A stretch of 64,000 nt of DNA from JAZBPO01 sp963691775 (GTDB taxonomy: Bacteria > Pseudomonadota > Gammaproteobacteria > Pseudomonadales > Azotimanducaceae). This document shows positions 63,251 to 64,000 of this stretch, in pieces (positions within the stretch are counted from its first letter, which is position 1; every line of letters begins with the position of its first letter). The stretch spans positions 3,906,001-3,970,000 of the forward strand of contig OY829369.1 in NCBI GenBank assembly GCA_963691775.1, read 5' to 3'. Both the position numbers and the translations under genes were made by a program. The notes under the pieces are model-generated. The model had not been told where the DNA came from and ran no database searches. It worked only from the letters and a program-made list of their open reading frames with translations.

Positions 63251-63362
63251 AGTTACAGACGAGGCGCTAAGACTGATCCCTGGCGGCTCATCAAAGTGCT
63301 TTGAAACACCCCGACGACACTCCCCTCCCCTCCCCAATACTTTGTCGTCGGGGTTTTTTTTC
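63251..63362 (+). ncRNA. Candidate small RNA with C-rich anti-Shine-Dalgarno loop
   Basis: A promoter-like pair upstream and an intrinsic terminator at the end define a transcript of about 110 nt with no open frame of note. The 25-nt terminator loop (63319-63343) is ACTCCCCTCCCCTCCCC then AATACTTT, containing three (C)CCCTCCC-type blocks that can pair with GGAGG sites of messenger RNAs. Loops of this kind are known in small RNAs such as the CcsR family of Rhodobacter and C-rich RNAs of Xanthomonas. The 5' end is an estimate. Confidence 0.5.
63309..63362 (+). terminator. Intrinsic terminator
   Basis: CCCCGACGAC (63309-63318) pairs perfectly with GTCGTCGGGG (63344-63353), and nine T residues follow (63354-63362). 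The loop is unusually long (25 nt) and C-rich. It ends the candidate small RNA and possibly also read-through from the hydrolase gene that ends at 63177. Confidence 0.9.
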
Positions 63363-63489
63363 CCCTTCCGAATCCCATGCTCACGCGGTCGCCTGGAGCG
63401 ACGCGATTGTCTTTTTCTGGGTGCGTCTGGTCAGCAGCCGCGCACCTGTATGGTGCGCATACGGTTTGTGTTGCGCTGCAGCAGGGTCG

Positions 63490-64000
63490 TCAGTTGCCGC
63501 GGGTTGGTCTGACCGTTTGCACTTGTTCTACGGTGCGTCGACCGATGCGCCCGAGGAAGTGGAGCCAGGGCAGGAAGATGCCCCGCAAACGTTGAGGCAG
63601 CGCCAGCATGGCGGGCGTCGCGATCAGCGTCAGAAGCGTGGCGAAGCTGAGGCCAGATACGATCGACTGCGCGAGCGGTACCCAGAATGCCGCTGTGCGT
63701 CCCCCATAGACGACTTCGCGAGCGAGGAAGTCGATAGAAAGATGATTGGCGATCGGCAACAGGCCGAAAACTGTCGTGACGGTTGTCAGGAACACCGGAC
63801 GCAGTCGCTGGGCACCCGTTCTTACGATCAGCTCGTGCGTATTCAGGTCAGGCCGGTCGCGACGCAGGCCATTGTAGGTGTCGATGAGCACTATGTTGTT
63901 GTTCACGACGATTCCCGCAAGAGCCACGATACCGACGCCAGTCAGGATTGCGCTGAAAGGCTGCTGCGTGATGACCAGACCCAGCAAAACCCCTGCGGTA
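63490..64000 (-). CDS. RND-family efflux permease (5' partial)
   Basis: Only the C-terminal ~170 residues are in the window; the frame runs off the right edge. LTGVGIVALAGIVVNNNIVLIDTYN and QRLRPVFLTTVTTVFGLLPIA are the well-known motifs of AcrB-like RND transporters, before helices 11 and 12 (QSIVSGLSFATLLTLIATPAMLAL). VVNNNIVLID instead of VVKNAIVLI suggests a member of the less typical, marine-type RND branch. Export of drugs or lipids with a membrane-fusion partner is likely; the rest lies outside the window. Confidence 0.9.
   Translation of the reverse strand, partial: TAGVLLGLVITQQPFSAILTGVGIVALAGIVVNNNIVLIDTYNGLRRDRPDLNTHELIVRTGAQRLRPVFLTTVTTVFGLLPIANHLSIDFLAREVVYGGRTAAFWVPLAQSIVSGLSFATLLTLIATPAMLALPQRLRGIFLPWLHFLGRIGRRTVEQVQTVRPTRGN

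Noticed and set aside
1..64000. Mobile element, phage or integrated island
   Set aside because: No transposase, integrase, terminal inverted repeat, tRNA attachment site or shift in base composition was seen by eye.

Overview
The window is a high-GC, gene-dense stretch of a Gram-negative chromosome. The makeup (hisI, cysS, asnS, a TonB receptor, RND pump, Zur-type operator, prokaryotic (6-4) photolyase, RarD, DUF3014 protein) points to a proteobacterium, most likely a free-living gammaproteobacterium; this is inferred from gene families, not from a marker gene. Many genes overlap by ATGA or lie head-to-tail a few bases apart. No tRNA, rRNA, CRISPR array, transposase, integrase or phage gene was seen.

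Layout. 1-2631: a partial response regulator and a three-receiver hybrid histidine kinase. 2865-10915: a MarR regulator and metabolic enzymes (lipoprotein amidase, MOSC protein, dienelactone hydrolase, SMP-30-like lipoprotein, SDR, D-aminoacylase family). 11054-18469: a locus with two clan CD proteases, made of a secreted caspase-like protein with four C-terminal repeats, divergent from an ECF sigma factor, a membrane protein, a TPR-CHAT protease and a small glycine-tailed protein. 18698-26801: a glyoxalase-like protein, two more sensor kinases, an NTF2-like protein, a TauD dioxygenase and an SDR. 26844-34845: cytochrome P450, cupin, PhyH dioxygenase with an NCS1-type permease and a 55-residue membrane protein, SDR, YdjM-like protein and a second TauD. 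34990-42672: FeS photolyase, glycine-zipper protein, RarD, GST, HNH endonuclease and two esterase-type hydrolases. 42693-46948: cysS and hisI, divergent from a ZnuD-like TonB receptor across a near-perfect Zur box. 46959-55253: a truncated TPR gene, GNAT, heterodimeric ABC exporter, asnS, DUF3014 and FemAB-like genes. 55370-59821: a GH3 glycosidase and a threonine-dehydratase-like gene, each broken by one frameshift, with a flavodoxin between them. 60045-64000: CMD protein, membrane protein, LLM oxidoreductase, alpha/beta hydrolase, a candidate small RNA and the end of an RND pump.

How the genes fit together. The most system-like part is 11054-18469: an extracytoplasmic-type sigma factor, a single-span membrane protein that resembles an anti-sigma factor in layout, a cytoplasmic TPR-CHAT protease and a small downstream protein look like one operon, facing a secreted caspase-like protein across an intergenic region with a 14-bp inverted repeat. 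A second coherent unit is the zinc module at 44219-46948. A third candidate is a short transcript at about 63251-63362 whose terminator loop is a run of anti-Shine-Dalgarno (CCCCUCCCC) sequence.
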